64,000 nucleotides of DNA, from NCBI RefSeq assembly GCF_000420785.1, contig NZ_ATVP01000005.1, positions 62,001-126,000 on the forward strand, read 5' to 3'. Each line of letters begins with the position of its first letter. Position 1 is the stretch's first letter. Below, in pieces: positions 50,491 through 60,651 of the stretch. The notes beneath the pieces are model-generated. The model had not been told where the DNA came from. It was given only the letters and a program-made list of their open reading frames with translations, and did no database searches. This DNA is from Streptococcus hyovaginalis DSM 12219 (GTDB lineage Bacteria > Bacillota > Bacilli > Lactobacillales > Streptococcaceae). A program made the position numbers and the translations under genes.

Positions 50491-51204
50491 TTAGAGGGGT
50501 TTTTTGTTGGGGATGCCAGCTTTTCGAGGGTATTTTTTAGGGGTCTCTTTCTTCTTTTCAACCACTGTGATATTGCGGCCGTCGCCATTTGGTAACTGGT
50601 AATTTTGGCTATCTACAATGGTTGCAAAGAGCAATGCTAGCGCTGTTTTAGCTGACTCTAACTCTTGATCAGCTGCACTGGCTTTAAGGGCGATGAGGCG
50701 TCCGTTTAATGTCAAAAAGGGGATAGTTAATTCCGCAAGAACTTGCATCCGAGCAACAGCTCTGGCTGTCACAACATCAAATTGCTGGCGGAAGGCTTTA
50801 TCTTGTCCAAAATCTTCGGCACGTCCATGGAAAAAGTGCACACCCGAGAGTTGCAACTCATCAGCAAGAAGGGTCAGAAATTGGATGCGCTTATTTAGCG
50901 AGTCAATGATAGTAACTTCTAAATTAGGGAAAATAATTTTCATGGGAAGACTTGGAAAACCAGCGCCGGCCCCAATATCTAATAGCCGTATAGGTTCGTT
51001 AGAAAGGTAACCTTGTAGGATTGGAGCGATGGAATCATAGAAATGTTTTAAATAAACGTCTTGTTTTTCAGTAATAGCCGTTAAATTAATTTTGTCATTC
51101 CACTCGACTAATAAGGCGAAGTAGCGTTCAAATTGTGCCTTTTGATGAGTGGAAAGTGTGATGTGATGGCTTTCAAGTTCTTGGTAAAATTCTTCAGGTG
51201 TCAT
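50491..51204 (-). CDS. rsmG: 16S rRNA (guanine-527-N7)-methyltransferase
   Basis: 237-residue SAM methyltransferase (GidB). It has [16 protein letters not shown] (SAM loop) and VTARAVARM. It is the first gene of the minus-strand operon leading into ktrBA and is divergent from htpX. Confidence 0.95.
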   Translation of the reverse strand: MTPEEFYQELESHHITLSTHQKAQFERYFALLVEWNDKINLTAITEKQDVYLKHFYDSIAPILQGYLSNEPIRLLDIGAGAGFPSLPMKIIFPNLEVTIIDSLNKRIQFLTLLADELQLSGVHFFHGRAEDFGQDKAFRQQFDVVTARAVARMQVLAELTIPFLTLNGRLIALKASAADQELESAKTALALLFATIVDSQNYQLPNGDGRNITVVEKKKETPKKYPRKAGIPNKKPL

Positions 51205-51263
51205 CTGGTCTCCTTAAGTGTTAAACTTCTCTTCATTTTACCATATTCATCTTGTCTTTTCTT

Positions 51264-51290
51264 TTGAAATTATCTCAAAACTGCTATAAT
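51264..51290 (+). promoter_or_regulatory. promoter of htpX
   Basis: TTGAAA at 51264-51269, 15 bases, TATAAT at 51285-51290. The spacer is short. Confidence 0.55.
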
Positions 51291-51317
51291 GAGATAAATG
51301 TTCAGGGAGGGCGCGAT

Positions 51318-52232
51318 GTGTTAAAAAAGCAAATAGCTAGTAATAAAAGAAGAACCATTATTTTGATCCTCTTGTTTTTTACCTTATTGAGTGCTCTTGG
51401 ATCGGCTGCTGGGTATCTGGTACTAGGCAATATGACTTTTGGACTTGTTATGGCGGTGATCATTGGCGTTATTTATGCAGCGACTATGATTTTTCAATCA
51501 ACCAAGGTTGTGATGGCGATGAACAAGGCTAAAGAAATCGATCCGATAGAAGCTCCCGATTACTACGCTTGTGTTGAAAATATGGCAATGGTAGCACAGT
51601 TACCTATGCCCAAGGTTTATGTGATCGAAGATGGGGCGCTCAATGCCTTTGCGACGGGATCTAGTCCAGAAAATGCAGCTGTCGCCGCCACAACTGGACT
51701 TTTGAAAACGATGAACCGCACAGAATTGGAAGCCGTTATAGGACACGAAATAAGCCATATTCGGAATTATGATATTCGCATCTCAACCATTGCTGTTGCT
51801 TTGGCTTCCGCAGTCACTATGATTTCCAGTATTGGAGGGCGTATGATGTTTTATGGGAGAGGCCGTCGCCGTAATAGCAATAGAGATGATGGCACAAGTG
51901 CCCTTCTTCTGATTTTCTCTATTTTAGCCATGTTTTTGGCACCTTTGGCAGCTAGTTTGGTACAACTTGCTATTTCACGGCAAAGGGAATTTTTAGCAGA
52001 TGCTTCCTCAGTAGAGTTTACCCGAAATCCAGAAGGTATGATTCAAGCTTTACGGAAATTACAAGGATCAAAACCAATGGCTCATGTGGTTGATGATGCT
52101 AGTGCTGCACTATATATTAGTGATCCTAGGAAGTCTACCGGTTTCAAACATTTGTTTTTGACACACCCACCTCTAGAAGAACGTATTAAACGTTTAGAGC
52201 TCCTTACGTACAAAGAAAAGACATTTTTTTAA
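51318..52232 (+). CDS. htpX: membrane zinc metalloprotease HtpX
   Basis: 305-residue M48B protease for membrane-protein quality control. Four hydrophobic segments are seen; the zinc site HEISH is at about 143-147, with the third ligand in REFLADASS. The GTG at 51318 was chosen: AGGGAGGG lies just before it, and homologues begin at this point, whereas the frame open from 51252 crosses the promoter. The lemA gene often found before streptococcal htpX is absent; only 113 bases separate it from rsmG. Confidence 0.94.
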   Translation: MLKKQIASNKRRTIILILLFFTLLSALGSAAGYLVLGNMTFGLVMAVIIGVIYAATMIFQSTKVVMAMNKAKEIDPIEAPDYYACVENMAMVAQLPMPKVYVIEDGALNAFATGSSPENAAVAATTGLLKTMNRTELEAVIGHEISHIRNYDIRISTIAVALASAVTMISSIGGRMMFYGRGRRRNSNRDDGTSALLLIFSILAMFLAPLAASLVQLAISRQREFLADASSVEFTRNPEGMIQALRKLQGSKPMAHVVDDASAALYISDPRKSTGFKHLFLTHPPLEERIKRLELLTYKEKTFF

Positions 52233-52255
52233 GAAAAGAAGAAAAGGAAAACATC

Positions 52256-52792
52256 ATGAAATTAAGCGATATTCGCAAAAATCCAGAAGGATTACCATTT
52301 GATAAACAATTGGCATTGAAAGATGCTCTGATTGCGCGTGAAAGTAGTATTTTAGACCTGCAAAATGTCACAGCAAAAGGGATAGTTTCCTATGATGATG
52401 GGCTTTATTTATTGCATTATCATTTATCCTATGAGCTGACCCTTCCATCGAGTCGTTCCATGACTCCAGTTACTCTTCAAGAACACTATGATGTCTCAGA
52501 GGTCTTCATAGCCGCACAAGATGTTGCCACTAAAAAAGAAATGGTTGACGAGAATCTTGTTCTCATTCTAGAAGATGATGTGATTGATCTTTCGGAAAGT
52601 GTTTTGGATAACATTTTGTTAAATATTCCTTTGAAAGTATTGACGGAAGAAGAGGAAAAAACAGAAGCGATGCCAGAAGGTGACAGCTGGACTGTCTTGA
52701 CAGAAGCGCAGTACCAACAACTCCGAGAAGAAGAAAAGCAGGTCAACAATCCATTTGCATCACTGTCTGGTCTATTTGATGACTCGGAATAA
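52256..52792 (+). CDS. YceD family (DUF177) protein
   Basis: 178-residue acidic protein of the YceD/DUF177 family, which elsewhere sits next to rpmF and has been linked to 23S rRNA metabolism. The C-terminal NPFASLSGLF is the family hallmark. Here it lies between htpX and covR without rpmF. Length is normal and the start has AAAAGGAAA ahead. Confidence 0.85.
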   Translation: MKLSDIRKNPEGLPFDKQLALKDALIARESSILDLQNVTAKGIVSYDDGLYLLHYHLSYELTLPSSRSMTPVTLQEHYDVSEVFIAAQDVATKKEMVDENLVLILEDDVIDLSESVLDNILLNIPLKVLTEEEEKTEAMPEGDSWTVLTEAQYQQLREEEKQVNNPFASLSGLFDDSE

Positions 52793-53023
52793 AGAAAATA
52801 TATTTTTGTCATATAACTTTAATTTGTAACTATAAAGCAAACGTGGTATTATAAACTGTCACGTTTAAAAAGTTAGTTGAGACCAGGGTTTGCTTTTTAA
52901 GAATGCGATAAGATTCGTCCCTTTTGGGAAAACGAACTGATCACAAAAGATTGAATGAGTAACATAAACACTTCTCATCTAGCATTAAAACAATACTAAT
53001 ATTATGGATATTAAAGGTGGAAA
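52793..53023 (+). promoter_or_regulatory. upstream region of covR
   Basis: 231 bases, AT-rich. It contains ATTAAA at about 52984 and again near 53008; ATTARA is the CovR recognition motif, so autoregulation is plausible. A -10-like TATTATAAA is near 52847. No terminator was recognised. Confidence 0.4.
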
Positions 53024-53713
53024 ATGACGAAACATATTTTGATTATAGAAGATGAAAAAAATCTTTCACGATTTGTTTCTTTAGAATTACAACATGAAGG
53101 ATACTCTGTTACCGTTGAACATAGTGGCCGTGCTGGTCTTGAGTCAGCTTTGGAAAAAGATTATGATTTGATTTTGCTGGATTTGATGTTGCCTGAAATG
53201 GACGGTTTTGAAATTACACGACGTTTACAGCAGGAAAAATCAACCTATATTATCATGATGACTGCTCGTGATTCTGTGATGGATATTGTGTCTGGCTTAG
53301 ATCGTGGTGCAGATGATTATATTATCAAGCCTTTTGCGATTGAAGAGTTACTTGCGCGTGTTCGGGCAGCCTTTCGTCGTCAAGAAATCGAGGATAGTAA
53401 ACGGGCTAAAACTGGCGGAGCTAGCTACCGCGACCTGAAATTGGATCCTCAAAATCGCTCAGTTGTTCGTGGTGAGGAAACCATTCCTTTGACGAAAAGA
53501 GAATTCGATTTGTTGTCGGCATTGATGTCTAATATGAATCGCGTTATGACTCGTGAAGAGTTGCTAAACCATGTTTGGAAATATGATGAAGCTGTCGAAA
53601 CCAATGTGGTTGATGTCTATGTTCGCTACTTGCGTGGCAAGATAGATGTCAGTGGTAAAGAGTCGTACATTCAAACAGTGCGTGGTATGGGATATGTCAT
53701 TCGTGAAAAATAA
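53024..53713 (+). CDS. covR: response regulator CovR (CsrR)
   Basis: 229-residue OmpR-type regulator. The phosphoacceptor is D53 in LLDLMLPEMDG, and T65 (GFEIT), a serine/threonine kinase target in CovR homologues, is present. The winged-helix DNA-binding domain occupies about 130-229. In pyogenic streptococci CovR mainly represses virulence genes such as capsule and secreted toxins. It overlaps covS by 11 bases. Confidence 0.95.
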   Translation: MTKHILIIEDEKNLSRFVSLELQHEGYSVTVEHSGRAGLESALEKDYDLILLDLMLPEMDGFEITRRLQQEKSTYIIMMTARDSVMDIVSGLDRGADDYIIKPFAIEELLARVRAAFRRQEIEDSKRAKTGGASYRDLKLDPQNRSVVRGEETIPLTKREFDLLSALMSNMNRVMTREELLNHVWKYDEAVETNVVDVYVRYLRGKIDVSGKESYIQTVRGMGYVIREK

Positions 53714-55205
53714 TGAGTTTTATCAAAAACTTCATAAATTACCACTTAGAAAAAAAATGGTCCTCGTTACAACAGGGCTCTTTTTTCTCATTTTTACGAC
53801 TTTTACAGGTCTGGTTTTATTATTTTCGAATGATTTGTTGCTAAGACGCGAGGAAAAAACCGTCAGAGAAACGACTGATCTGGTTCAAAGGCATTTGTCT
53901 GAAATAGACGAGCCATTAACGAGGGATAACCTAATTACGTATCTGCAAACCATGCACACTGTGGAAAATATCAGCTCGGACACCATTTTGACAGAAGGGA
54001 TGGCTATTGTCGGAAATCACTCGGTGTCTCACTTGTTATATTCCAACCAGACGGCATATCTGTATAATATTCATAAAGATTTGTTATTTACAACAGGGAC
54101 AGAAACTAAGCCTTTAGTTCTGGGACACTTGAATACTCTACAGTCTGACCGGATAGATAACGAGCGAGGTTTTAGCATTAATGTTCCGATTTATAATCAG
54201 ACGGGTAAGAAAATCATTGGTTATGCTAAACTTTTTCATAACTTAGAGTTCTACTATACGCTGAAGAACCGCTTGCTCATCTTGTTGCTATTTTTAGAGA
54301 TAGGGACCATCATCTTAGTTTTGATTATTATGCGCCATAGTATTGACACCTTTTTAAGTCCAATCTATAGTTTGAGAAAGGTGATGCGACATATTGAGGC
54401 AGATCCTACAGATCTTGATGTGCGCCTGCAGATTAGTAGTGGTGATGAGATTGAAGAACTCTCGCATATTTTTAATGCGATGTTGGAACGCATTGCAGAA
54501 CAAAACCACTTACAGCAACAGTTTATCAGTAACGTTAGTCATGAACTGAGGACACCTGTAGCGGTTATCAAGGGCCATCTAGATTTACTGAGCCGATGGG
54601 GCAAAAATGATCCTGACATTTTAGAAGAAAGTTTAGAAGCTAGTCGCCATGAGGCGCAACGAATGAATGTGATGATCAGTGAGATGCTAGATTTGGTGCG
54701 TCTTCAAGGTGATTTGTCGGAAAAACACCAAGAAACGACCTATCTGGTTGTTCCTATGCAGGCTGCTGTCTATAATTTTGAAGTGCTGCGGCCTGATTTT
54801 GCGTTTTCGCTGACGGTTAAAACCACGGATCTTCATGCTAAAATGTCTAAAAGTCACTTTGAACAAGTTTTAACCATTTTGCTTGATAATGCGGTTAAAT
54901 ATTCACCCCAAAAGAGTCTAATTGAATTGTATTTAGACCATTTTGAGGATTATGCGCGTGTTACTGTACGTGATCATGGTGAAGGGATTGCTGAGGAAGA
55001 TCTCCAAAATATTTTTGAACGCTTTTACCGTACCGATAAATCGCGTAATCGTGAAGGGACAAAAGCGGGACTGGGAATTGGTTTGTCGATTCTTAAGCAA
55101 ATTTGTGATGCTTATAACTGTCGTTTAAATGTTTATAGTGAAGTTAATAGTGGCACTGCTTTTGTTATCGATATCCCCTTGGTGATGGAAACAAAAGATA
55201 TGTAG
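53703..55205 (+). CDS. covS: sensor histidine kinase CovS (CsrS)
   Basis: 500 residues: two membrane helices (about 19-42 and 189-211) flanking an extracellular sensor, HAMP (about 212-265), HisKA with H280 in SHELRTP (E281 and T284 intact), and HATPase_c with DNAVKYSP and GLGIGLSI. The GTG at 53703 was chosen because it gives the usual 500-residue length; an ATG at 53694 is an alternative. CovS responds to Mg2+, LL-37 and stress in group A Streptococcus and sets CovR phosphorylation. No truncation is seen. Confidence 0.93.
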   Translation: MKNNEFYQKLHKLPLRKKMVLVTTGLFFLIFTTFTGLVLLFSNDLLLRREEKTVRETTDLVQRHLSEIDEPLTRDNLITYLQTMHTVENISSDTILTEGMAIVGNHSVSHLLYSNQTAYLYNIHKDLLFTTGTETKPLVLGHLNTLQSDRIDNERGFSINVPIYNQTGKKIIGYAKLFHNLEFYYTLKNRLLILLLFLEIGTIILVLIIMRHSIDTFLSPIYSLRKVMRHIEADPTDLDVRLQISSGDEIEELSHIFNAMLERIAEQNHLQQQFISNVSHELRTPVAVIKGHLDLLSRWGKNDPDILEESLEASRHEAQRMNVMISEMLDLVRLQGDLSEKHQETTYLVVPMQAAVYNFEVLRPDFAFSLTVKTTDLHAKMSKSHFEQVLTILLDNAVKYSPQKSLIELYLDHFEDYARVTVRDHGEGIAEEDLQNIFERFYRTDKSRNREGTKAGLGIGLSILKQICDAYNCRLNVYSEVNSGTAFVIDIPLVMETKDM

Positions 55206-55377
55206 GGCCCCCAGAAGTCTAGCATCACTAACATGTACTTCTTTGGTTTAGGGCTGATGCTTAGTTGACGATATGGGCTTATTCATAAGAGGTTCAGAGG
55301 AAGTGGTTAGGTGACTTGAATGGCGCTGTCATCTTACCATTGATTGGCTGTGAATGTTTGGTATCTCAGGTATTCTA

Positions 55378-55386
55378 TGATATAAT
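55378..55386 (+). promoter_or_regulatory. extended -10 promoter of nrdR-dnaB-dnaI
   Basis: TGATATAAT at 55378-55386, about 80 bases before nrdR. The rest of the 262-base covS-nrdR gap shows no gene. Confidence 0.6.
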
Positions 55387-55467
55387 GAACTATTAATAAA
55401 CAGGGATATAGAGGCTTGTTATCCATTTGTAAAGATAAAAGGAATTCATCTAGGGAGGAGTGATTGT

Positions 55468-55947
55468 TTGCGTTGTCCGAAATGTCATACGACAAAATCT
55501 AGTGTTGTCGATAGCCGTCAAGCTGAGGAAGGTACTACTATTAGAAGACGCCGAGAATGTGAAAATTGCCACAATCGGTTCACGACTTTTGAGAGGATTG
55601 AAGAAGTACCGCTTTTAGTCGTTAAAAAAGATGGGACGCGGGAAGCCTTCTCGCGGGATAAGATTTTACACGGTATCATCATGAGTGCTCAAAAGCGCCC
55701 TGTTTCCAGCGAAGATATTGAAAATGTCATTAGCCGTATTGAGCAAGCTATTCGTAGCAATTATGAAAATGAGGTCCCTAGTCATGTGATTGGTAATATG
55801 GTGATGGATGAGTTGGCAGAGTTGGATGAAATCACTTATGTTCGTTTTGCATCTGTTTACCGCAGCTTTAAAGATGTCGATGAAATCGAGGAGCTCTTGC
55901 AACAGATCACCAATCGTGTTCGTGGTAAAAAGGTTAATAAAAAATGA
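55468..55947 (+). CDS. nrdR: transcriptional repressor NrdR
   Basis: 159-residue zinc-ribbon (C3, C6, C31, C34) plus ATP-cone repressor of ribonucleotide reductase genes. The start is a TTG at 55468, supported by GGGAGGAG ahead and by the conserved MRCPKC N-terminus. It overlaps dnaB by four bases, linking nucleotide supply to replication initiation. Confidence 0.95.
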   Translation: MRCPKCHTTKSSVVDSRQAEEGTTIRRRRECENCHNRFTTFERIEEVPLLVVKKDGTREAFSRDKILHGIIMSAQKRPVSSEDIENVISRIEQAIRSNYENEVPSHVIGNMVMDELAELDEITYVRFASVYRSFKDVDEIEELLQQITNRVRGKKVNKK

Positions 55948-57119
55948 AGCCTATTGATGACTTTTCATTTATAAAAGCTAATCGGATTGATCTCTCATCA
56001 CAATCGTTAATGACCTACTATTATCCCATCATTGGACAAGAGGCTTTTGTTGCCTACCATTATTTGGTAACTTTCTGGGATGATGGTCGCCAAAAGCATA
56101 AGTTTTCTGAAATCTTAAACCATACGCTTTTGGGGATGTTATCTTTTGAAAAAGCTCTAGCAACATTGACAGCTATGGATTTAGTGGTCTTTTTCAAACA
56201 GAGAGAATCTTACCTGATTCAACTTAAGAGCCCTTTGTCTGGTCAAGAGTTTCTCAAGGTACCCCATTATCGCCAGATGCTAGTGCAAAAGATAGGGGAA
56301 GTTGCTGTCAAGGAGCTAGAGGTAGCTATTCCGGAAAATAGCCACGACATCTCCAAACGTTTTTCAGATGTTTTTGATGATCAAGGAGAAGTCACCTTGT
56401 CCATGGGCGTATCTGATGCTAAATCCTCTTTTGATATTGAAGCTTTCAAAAATTTGATGGTACGTGATGGTCTGTCTTTCTCCAATGAAAAAACAGATGT
56501 GATTGGCTTATATCGTTTGTCAGAAACTTATCAAATGACCTGGTATGATACCTATTTGTTAGCCAAAGAAACAGCCTATAAGTTAACCATTTCCTTAAGT
56601 AGAATGCGCGCGAAAAAAGAGCAGGGGCAAGTCTCTCAGCAGACGGGAAATGAGTTGACCCCTCAAGAAAAAATACTTGTAACCGAAGCGCAAGCCGATC
56701 GTACAGAGGTCTTTTTAGCTAAGATCAAAAAAGCGCGTAAAGCTACCATCACAGCGGATGAGCGGCGATTAGTGTCAGAACTTGCTGAGATAGGATTTTT
56801 GGATGAAGTGATCAATGTGATTCTTCTTTATACCATCACCAAAAACAAGTCAGCCAATATTAATAAGTTATACGCTCAGAAATTGGCTAACGATTTATCT
56901 TACCATGGCATAAAAACAGCCGAGGCAGCGGTCATCAAGTTGCGCCAGCCTTCAAGCTATGCCAAAAACCAGAAGGGCAAAACCAAGGTGTCTAGTCCTC
57001 AGAAAAGCAATGTTCCGGAGTGGAGTAATCAGGATTATCAAAATCAGACATCTGAAGAGGAACAAAAACGATTAGAAGAAGCAAAGCGTAAAGCCATGGA
57101 GCGTCTTAGAAAGGACTGA
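55944..57119 (+). CDS. dnaB: replication initiation / membrane attachment protein DnaB (Gram-positive type)
   Basis: 391-residue primosomal protein, homologous to B. subtilis DnaB and not to the E. coli helicase. It has an N-terminal winged-helix domain and a DnaD-like domain with a C-terminal basic, Glu-rich tail ([13 protein letters not shown]). It helps load the replicative helicase with DnaI. It starts inside nrdR and is followed by dnaI after two bases. Confidence 0.92.
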   Translation: MKPIDDFSFIKANRIDLSSQSLMTYYYPIIGQEAFVAYHYLVTFWDDGRQKHKFSEILNHTLLGMLSFEKALATLTAMDLVVFFKQRESYLIQLKSPLSGQEFLKVPHYRQMLVQKIGEVAVKELEVAIPENSHDISKRFSDVFDDQGEVTLSMGVSDAKSSFDIEAFKNLMVRDGLSFSNEKTDVIGLYRLSETYQMTWYDTYLLAKETAYKLTISLSRMRAKKEQGQVSQQTGNELTPQEKILVTEAQADRTEVFLAKIKKARKATITADERRLVSELAEIGFLDEVINVILLYTITKNKSANINKLYAQKLANDLSYHGIKTAEAAVIKLRQPSSYAKNQKGKTKVSSPQKSNVPEWSNQDYQNQTSEEEQKRLEEAKRKAMERLRKD

Positions 57120-57121
57120 TT

Positions 57122-58024
57122 ATGGAAAAGGTAGGACAAACTTTAAACAGGTCGGGACATTCTAGACATTTTGATGCCAACCAGGTAACCCAATTGATCT
57201 TGTCAGATCCAGATGTGGTGACCTTTATCAACCAGCATGGTTTAACCCAAGATGAGATCAAACGTAGCTTACCTAAGTTCAATCAATTTATCAATGAGCA
57301 GCGCAAGTTTCGAGATGGAGAAGAAGCCTATATTGCTAAAGGCTATGAACCGATTCTGATCATGAACGAAGGCTACGCAGATGTGAGCTATTTGGAGACG
57401 AGAGAATTAAAAGAAGCTCAGGAGCAAAAAGCGATTGAGAATCGGATTAACTTGGTCAGCTTGCCAAAGTCCTATAAATCTATTTCATTTGATGATGTCT
57501 TGTTGGATGATGTGAAGCGCCTAGATGTTTATGAGAGCTTGGTTGATTTTATTAGCCAATATCCTAGTCCTGAGCAAAAAGGTCTTTATCTCTATGGCGA
57601 TATGGGGGTTGGGAAATCCTTTTTCATGGCAGCTTTAGCGCATGAACTTTCGGAGAAGAAAAATGTTAAGACAACTCTTCTTCACTACCCAAGCTTTACC
57701 ATTGATATCAAAAATGCCATAAAAACCGATTCTGTCAAAGATGAGATTGATGCTGTTAGAACTAGCGAAGTTTTGATTCTTGACGATATTGGTGCGGAGC
57801 AAAATTCATCTTGGATACGCGATGATGTCTTACAAGTTATTCTGCAATACCGAATGCAAGAAAACTTACCAACTTTCTTTACGTCCAACTACAGCTTTGC
57901 CGATTTAGAACGTAAGTTGGCCAATGGCCGAAATGGTGACGAGACTTGGCAGGCCAAGCGTATTATGGAACGTGTGCGTTTCTTGGCTAAAGAGACTCAC
58001 TTGCAAGGTGAGAACAGAAGGTAA
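57122..58024 (+). CDS. dnaI: primosomal protein DnaI, helicase loader
   Basis: 300-residue AAA+ ATPase that loads the replicative helicase. Walker A GDMGVGKS is at about 159-166, Walker B LILDDIGAE follows, and SNYS appears near sensor 1. The N-terminal domain has no cysteine, so the zinc site of B. subtilis DnaI is missing. It ends the nrdR-dnaB-dnaI operon. Confidence 0.94.
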   Translation: MEKVGQTLNRSGHSRHFDANQVTQLILSDPDVVTFINQHGLTQDEIKRSLPKFNQFINEQRKFRDGEEAYIAKGYEPILIMNEGYADVSYLETRELKEAQEQKAIENRINLVSLPKSYKSISFDDVLLDDVKRLDVYESLVDFISQYPSPEQKGLYLYGDMGVGKSFFMAALAHELSEKKNVKTTLLHYPSFTIDIKNAIKTDSVKDEIDAVRTSEVLILDDIGAEQNSSWIRDDVLQVILQYRMQENLPTFFTSNYSFADLERKLANGRNGDETWQAKRIMERVRFLAKETHLQGENRR

Positions 58025-58084
58025 TTGCCAGGATCATCTTTTGTGATGTTAAAAGAATTATAGAAAATAAGATAGGGAGGTATT

Positions 58085-59395
58085 ATGTCCTTACCAACTG
58101 TTGCCATAGTCGGTCGTCCGAATGTTGGCAAATCAACTTTATTTAACCGTGTTGCAGGAGAACGTATTTCCATCGTTGAAGATGTTGAAGGCGTGACGCG
58201 TGACCGTATTTACACAAGTGCAGAGTGGCTTAATCGTCAATTTTCGCTGATTGATACCGGTGGTATTGACGATGTGGATGCGCCATTCATGGAGCAAATT
58301 AAGCACCAGGCAGATATCGCTATGACTGAAGCAGATGTTATTGTTTTTGTGGTATCTGCTAAAGAAGGCGTGACTGATGCGGATGAATATGTGGCACGCA
58401 TTTTGTACAAAACTAATAAACCCGTTATTTTAGCAGTCAATAAGGTTGACAATCCTGAGATGCGTGCTGAAATTTATGATTTCTATACGCTTGGATTAGG
58501 CGATCCTTACCCAGTATCGTCTGTTCATGGTATTGGAACGGGTGATGTTTTAGATGCTATCGTGGAAAATCTTCCTTCTGAACATGAAGAAGAAAATCCT
58601 GATATTATCAAATTTAGTTTAATTGGGCGTCCTAATGTCGGAAAATCTAGTCTTATCAATGCCATTTTAGGTGAAGAACGTGTGATTGCTAGTCCAGTTG
58701 CTGGAACGACCCGTGACGCTATCGATACTAACTTTACGGATAGCGAAGGTCAAGAGTATACCATGATTGATACCGCTGGTATGCGTAAGTCTGGAAAGAT
58801 CTACGAAAATACGGAGAAATATTCTGTCATGCGCTCCATGCGTGCTATCGATCGTTCAGATGTTGTTCTCATGGTCATCAACGCTGAAGAAGGTATTCGT
58901 GACTATGACAAACGCATTGCTGGTTTTGCCCATGAAGCTGGAAAAGGGATGATTATTGTCGTTAACAAATGGGACACGATTAAGAAAGATAATCATACGG
59001 TCAATCAGTGGGAAGCGGATATTCGTGACCAATTCCAGTTTTTGGCCTATGCCCCGATTATCTTTGTATCGGCTGAGACCAAACAACGTCTTAACAAATT
59101 GCCGGAAATAATCAAGCGTATTAGTGAGAGTCAAAATCGCCGTATTCCATCAGCTGTGCTTAATGATGTTATTATGGACGCAATTGCTATCAATCCAACA
59201 CCGACTGATAAAGGGAAGCGCCTCAAGATTTTCTATGGGACACAAGTGGCAGTCAAGCCACCAACTTTCGTGATTTTTGTTAATGAAGAAGAGTTGATGC
59301 ATTTTTCTTATATGCGTTTCTTGGAAAATCAAATTCGGGCAGCGTTTGGTTTTGAAGGGACACCGATCCATCTTATCGCTCGTAAACGTAGTTAG
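58085..59395 (+). CDS. der: ribosome biogenesis GTPase Der (EngA)
   Basis: 436 residues with two consecutive GTPase domains, each with GRPNVGKS, a DTGG/DTAG G3 motif and NKVD/NKWD G4 motifs, and a C-terminal KH-like domain. It is essential for 50S assembly. GGGAGG precedes the ATG. A terminator follows at 59407. Confidence 0.97.
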   Translation: MSLPTVAIVGRPNVGKSTLFNRVAGERISIVEDVEGVTRDRIYTSAEWLNRQFSLIDTGGIDDVDAPFMEQIKHQADIAMTEADVIVFVVSAKEGVTDADEYVARILYKTNKPVILAVNKVDNPEMRAEIYDFYTLGLGDPYPVSSVHGIGTGDVLDAIVENLPSEHEEENPDIIKFSLIGRPNVGKSSLINAILGEERVIASPVAGTTRDAIDTNFTDSEGQEYTMIDTAGMRKSGKIYENTEKYSVMRSMRAIDRSDVVLMVINAEEGIRDYDKRIAGFAHEAGKGMIIVVNKWDTIKKDNHTVNQWEADIRDQFQFLAYAPIIFVSAETKQRLNKLPEIIKRISESQNRRIPSAVLNDVIMDAIAINPTPTDKGKRLKIFYGTQVAVKPPTFVIFVNEEELMHFSYMRFLENQIRAAFGFEGTPIHLIARKRS

Positions 59396-59406
59396 TAAAT
59401 AGAAAG

Positions 59407-59428
59407 AAGCGACTGAGGTCGCTTTTTA
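59407..59428 (+). terminator. intrinsic terminator after der
   Basis: AAGCGAC (59407-59413) pairs with GTCGCTT (59418-59424), TGAG loop, then TTT. It ends nine bases before the next start codon. Confidence 0.8.
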
Positions 59429-59436
59429 GGTATTTT

Positions 59437-59964
59437 ATGAAAAAAGTAAAAGGTTTGGGGATACTTTTCCTCCTCATTGTTGGTGTTACTATTGGCTACC
59501 ATTTTGTTGCAACATCCCCTAGTACGCCAAAAACCAGTTCAACTTACGATGTTAGTGGTCCTCAGTATTTTCAAGAAGAGGAGAGCCTAGTTCTGAGCCG
59601 AATGATAGCTAAAAAACAAGGCCTTTATTTTTATGGTTTCCCCGAATGTCCTTGGTGTCAGGAGTCAGTCCCACTATTGACTAAGGTTTTAGAAGATCAG
59701 CAAACAAGGGCTTATACGGTCAATATCCACAGTGATAATTACCAGAAGGATGATGCAAGAGTATTAGAACATTTTTACCAAAGTCATTTGGGTAAAAAGT
59801 CTGTCTCTGTGCCCTTTTTGGTTGCCATTAATAGCCGTGGCCAAGTGAAAACACATGTTGGGACAGTAGAAGGACATAATGCCAAAGAAAGTAAACTGAC
59901 CCCCAAACAGCAGGAGGAACTAGCAGAGGTTTTAGCTTCCCTAGTTTCTTGGACCAAATCTTAA
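59437..59964 (+). CDS. membrane-tethered thioredoxin-like protein
   Basis: 175 residues. One N-terminal hydrophobic helix (about 5-25) without a lipobox leads into a thioredoxin-like domain with the redox motif CPWC in FPECPWCQES and a cis-Pro region SVPFLV. It resembles bacteriocin-transport accessory / PedC-type proteins and TlpA-like disulfide proteins; the partner is unknown. It should face outside. Its start is only nine bases after the der terminator, and a weak TAGG is the only ribosome site. Confidence 0.8.
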   Translation: MKKVKGLGILFLLIVGVTIGYHFVATSPSTPKTSSTYDVSGPQYFQEEESLVLSRMIAKKQGLYFYGFPECPWCQESVPLLTKVLEDQQTRAYTVNIHSDNYQKDDARVLEHFYQSHLGKKSVSVPFLVAINSRGQVKTHVGTVEGHNAKESKLTPKQQEELAEVLASLVSWTKS

Positions 59965-60024
59965 GCATTAAACAGGTGTGCATAGCTGTTGCCGATCCGT
60001 CTCGTGTGTAAGTGTTTTCTTTGA

Positions 60025-60150
60025 GAGGAAGTTGTTTTAGTCAGAGTTTTTTCGGACCTCGATTTGAACGACGAGTCTAATGATTTTAGTCGTCTTGACG
60101 CTCTGGTGGTTACAGGCTTGGTGGGTCTCTTGTCAGAACTGTACGATTGA
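60025..60150 (+). pseudogene. relic 3' end of an unidentified gene
   Basis: 42 codons bounded by TGA upstream (60022) and the TGA stop at 60148. The peptide (VRVFSDLDLNDES..., ...LVGLLSELYD) has normal protein composition but no start codon. A terminator begins 13 bases after its stop. Family not recognised. Confidence 0.35.
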
Positions 60151-60162
60151 TGATTTAAAACT

Positions 60163-60206
60163 AACTGAGATTTAGCGTTTTGGCTGATGCATCTCTCAGT
60201 TTTTTG
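60163..60206 (+). terminator. intrinsic terminator
   Basis: AACTGAGA (60163-60170) pairs with TCTCAGTT (60194-60201), followed by a T run. It ends either the thioredoxin-like transcript or the former gene at 60025-60150. Confidence 0.75.
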
Positions 60207-60308
60207 TTTTTTTTAGGGGCCTACAGTATTTGATGCAATAAACAGTCAGGAAAGCAGCTTGTGATACTGCTCGGAAGTTTTGCACTAAAAAGCTGGGAAA
60301 TTTTTTGA

Positions 60309-60446
60309 TACTGTTACTTGAAAGCTCAAAAGCTATCCAAAGATGACCTACTTGGTAAAAGATTGTGACGTCAGCTCAAACAGTCCACTGGACTGTTTGA
60401 GGTGGTGAATCATGAAGGTGCTACATACGCAATCTTTGGGTTATGA
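60309..60446 (+). pseudogene. relic 3' end of a second unidentified gene
   Basis: The frame reads KAQKLSKDDLLGKRL, then TGA at 60366-60368, then RQLKQSTGLFEVVNHEG and ends YAIFGL at 60446. A TGA at 60306 closes it upstream. A terminator hairpin starts within its stop codon. The protein family was not recognised. Confidence 0.35.
60375..60401. repeat. 27-base perfect palindrome, codon-registered
   Basis: A 13-base arm (CTCAAACAGTCCA, 60375-60387), one central base, and its exact reverse complement (60389-60401). It spans exactly nine codons of the relic frame. It has no T run and could be a copy of a dispersed streptococcal palindromic repeat; no second copy was noticed in this window. Confidence 0.8.
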
Positions 60447-60475
60447 GAAATGACTAGGCATTTCTCTATTTTTGA
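60445..60475 (+). terminator. intrinsic terminator after the second relic
   Basis: GAGAAATG (60445-60452) pairs with CATTTCTC (60459-60466), then TATTTTTG. Confidence 0.75.
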
Positions 60476-60642
60476 TCGCGGTTGATCAGGAGGGATTATC
60501 GTATCAGTATGCGAACACTGTCTACTAGATTGTTTTTACTGCTATCTAGGTAATTAGATTGCGAGAAATTTAAGGAAAGTACTTGAAAGATGCTATCTGA
60601 CTTGCCATTAACGAGCTAGCAACTGCCTATTCTCTCTATTTT

Positions 60643-60651
60643 TGCTATAAT
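60643..60651 (+). promoter_or_regulatory. extended -10 promoter of the SNF2 helicase gene
   Basis: TGCTATAAT at 60643-60651; the gene starts about 80 bases downstream. Confidence 0.6.

Noticed and set aside
51252..51317. N-terminal extension of HtpX from 51252
   Set aside because: It would read through the -35 and -10 boxes; the GTG at 51318 has a near-perfect ribosome site.
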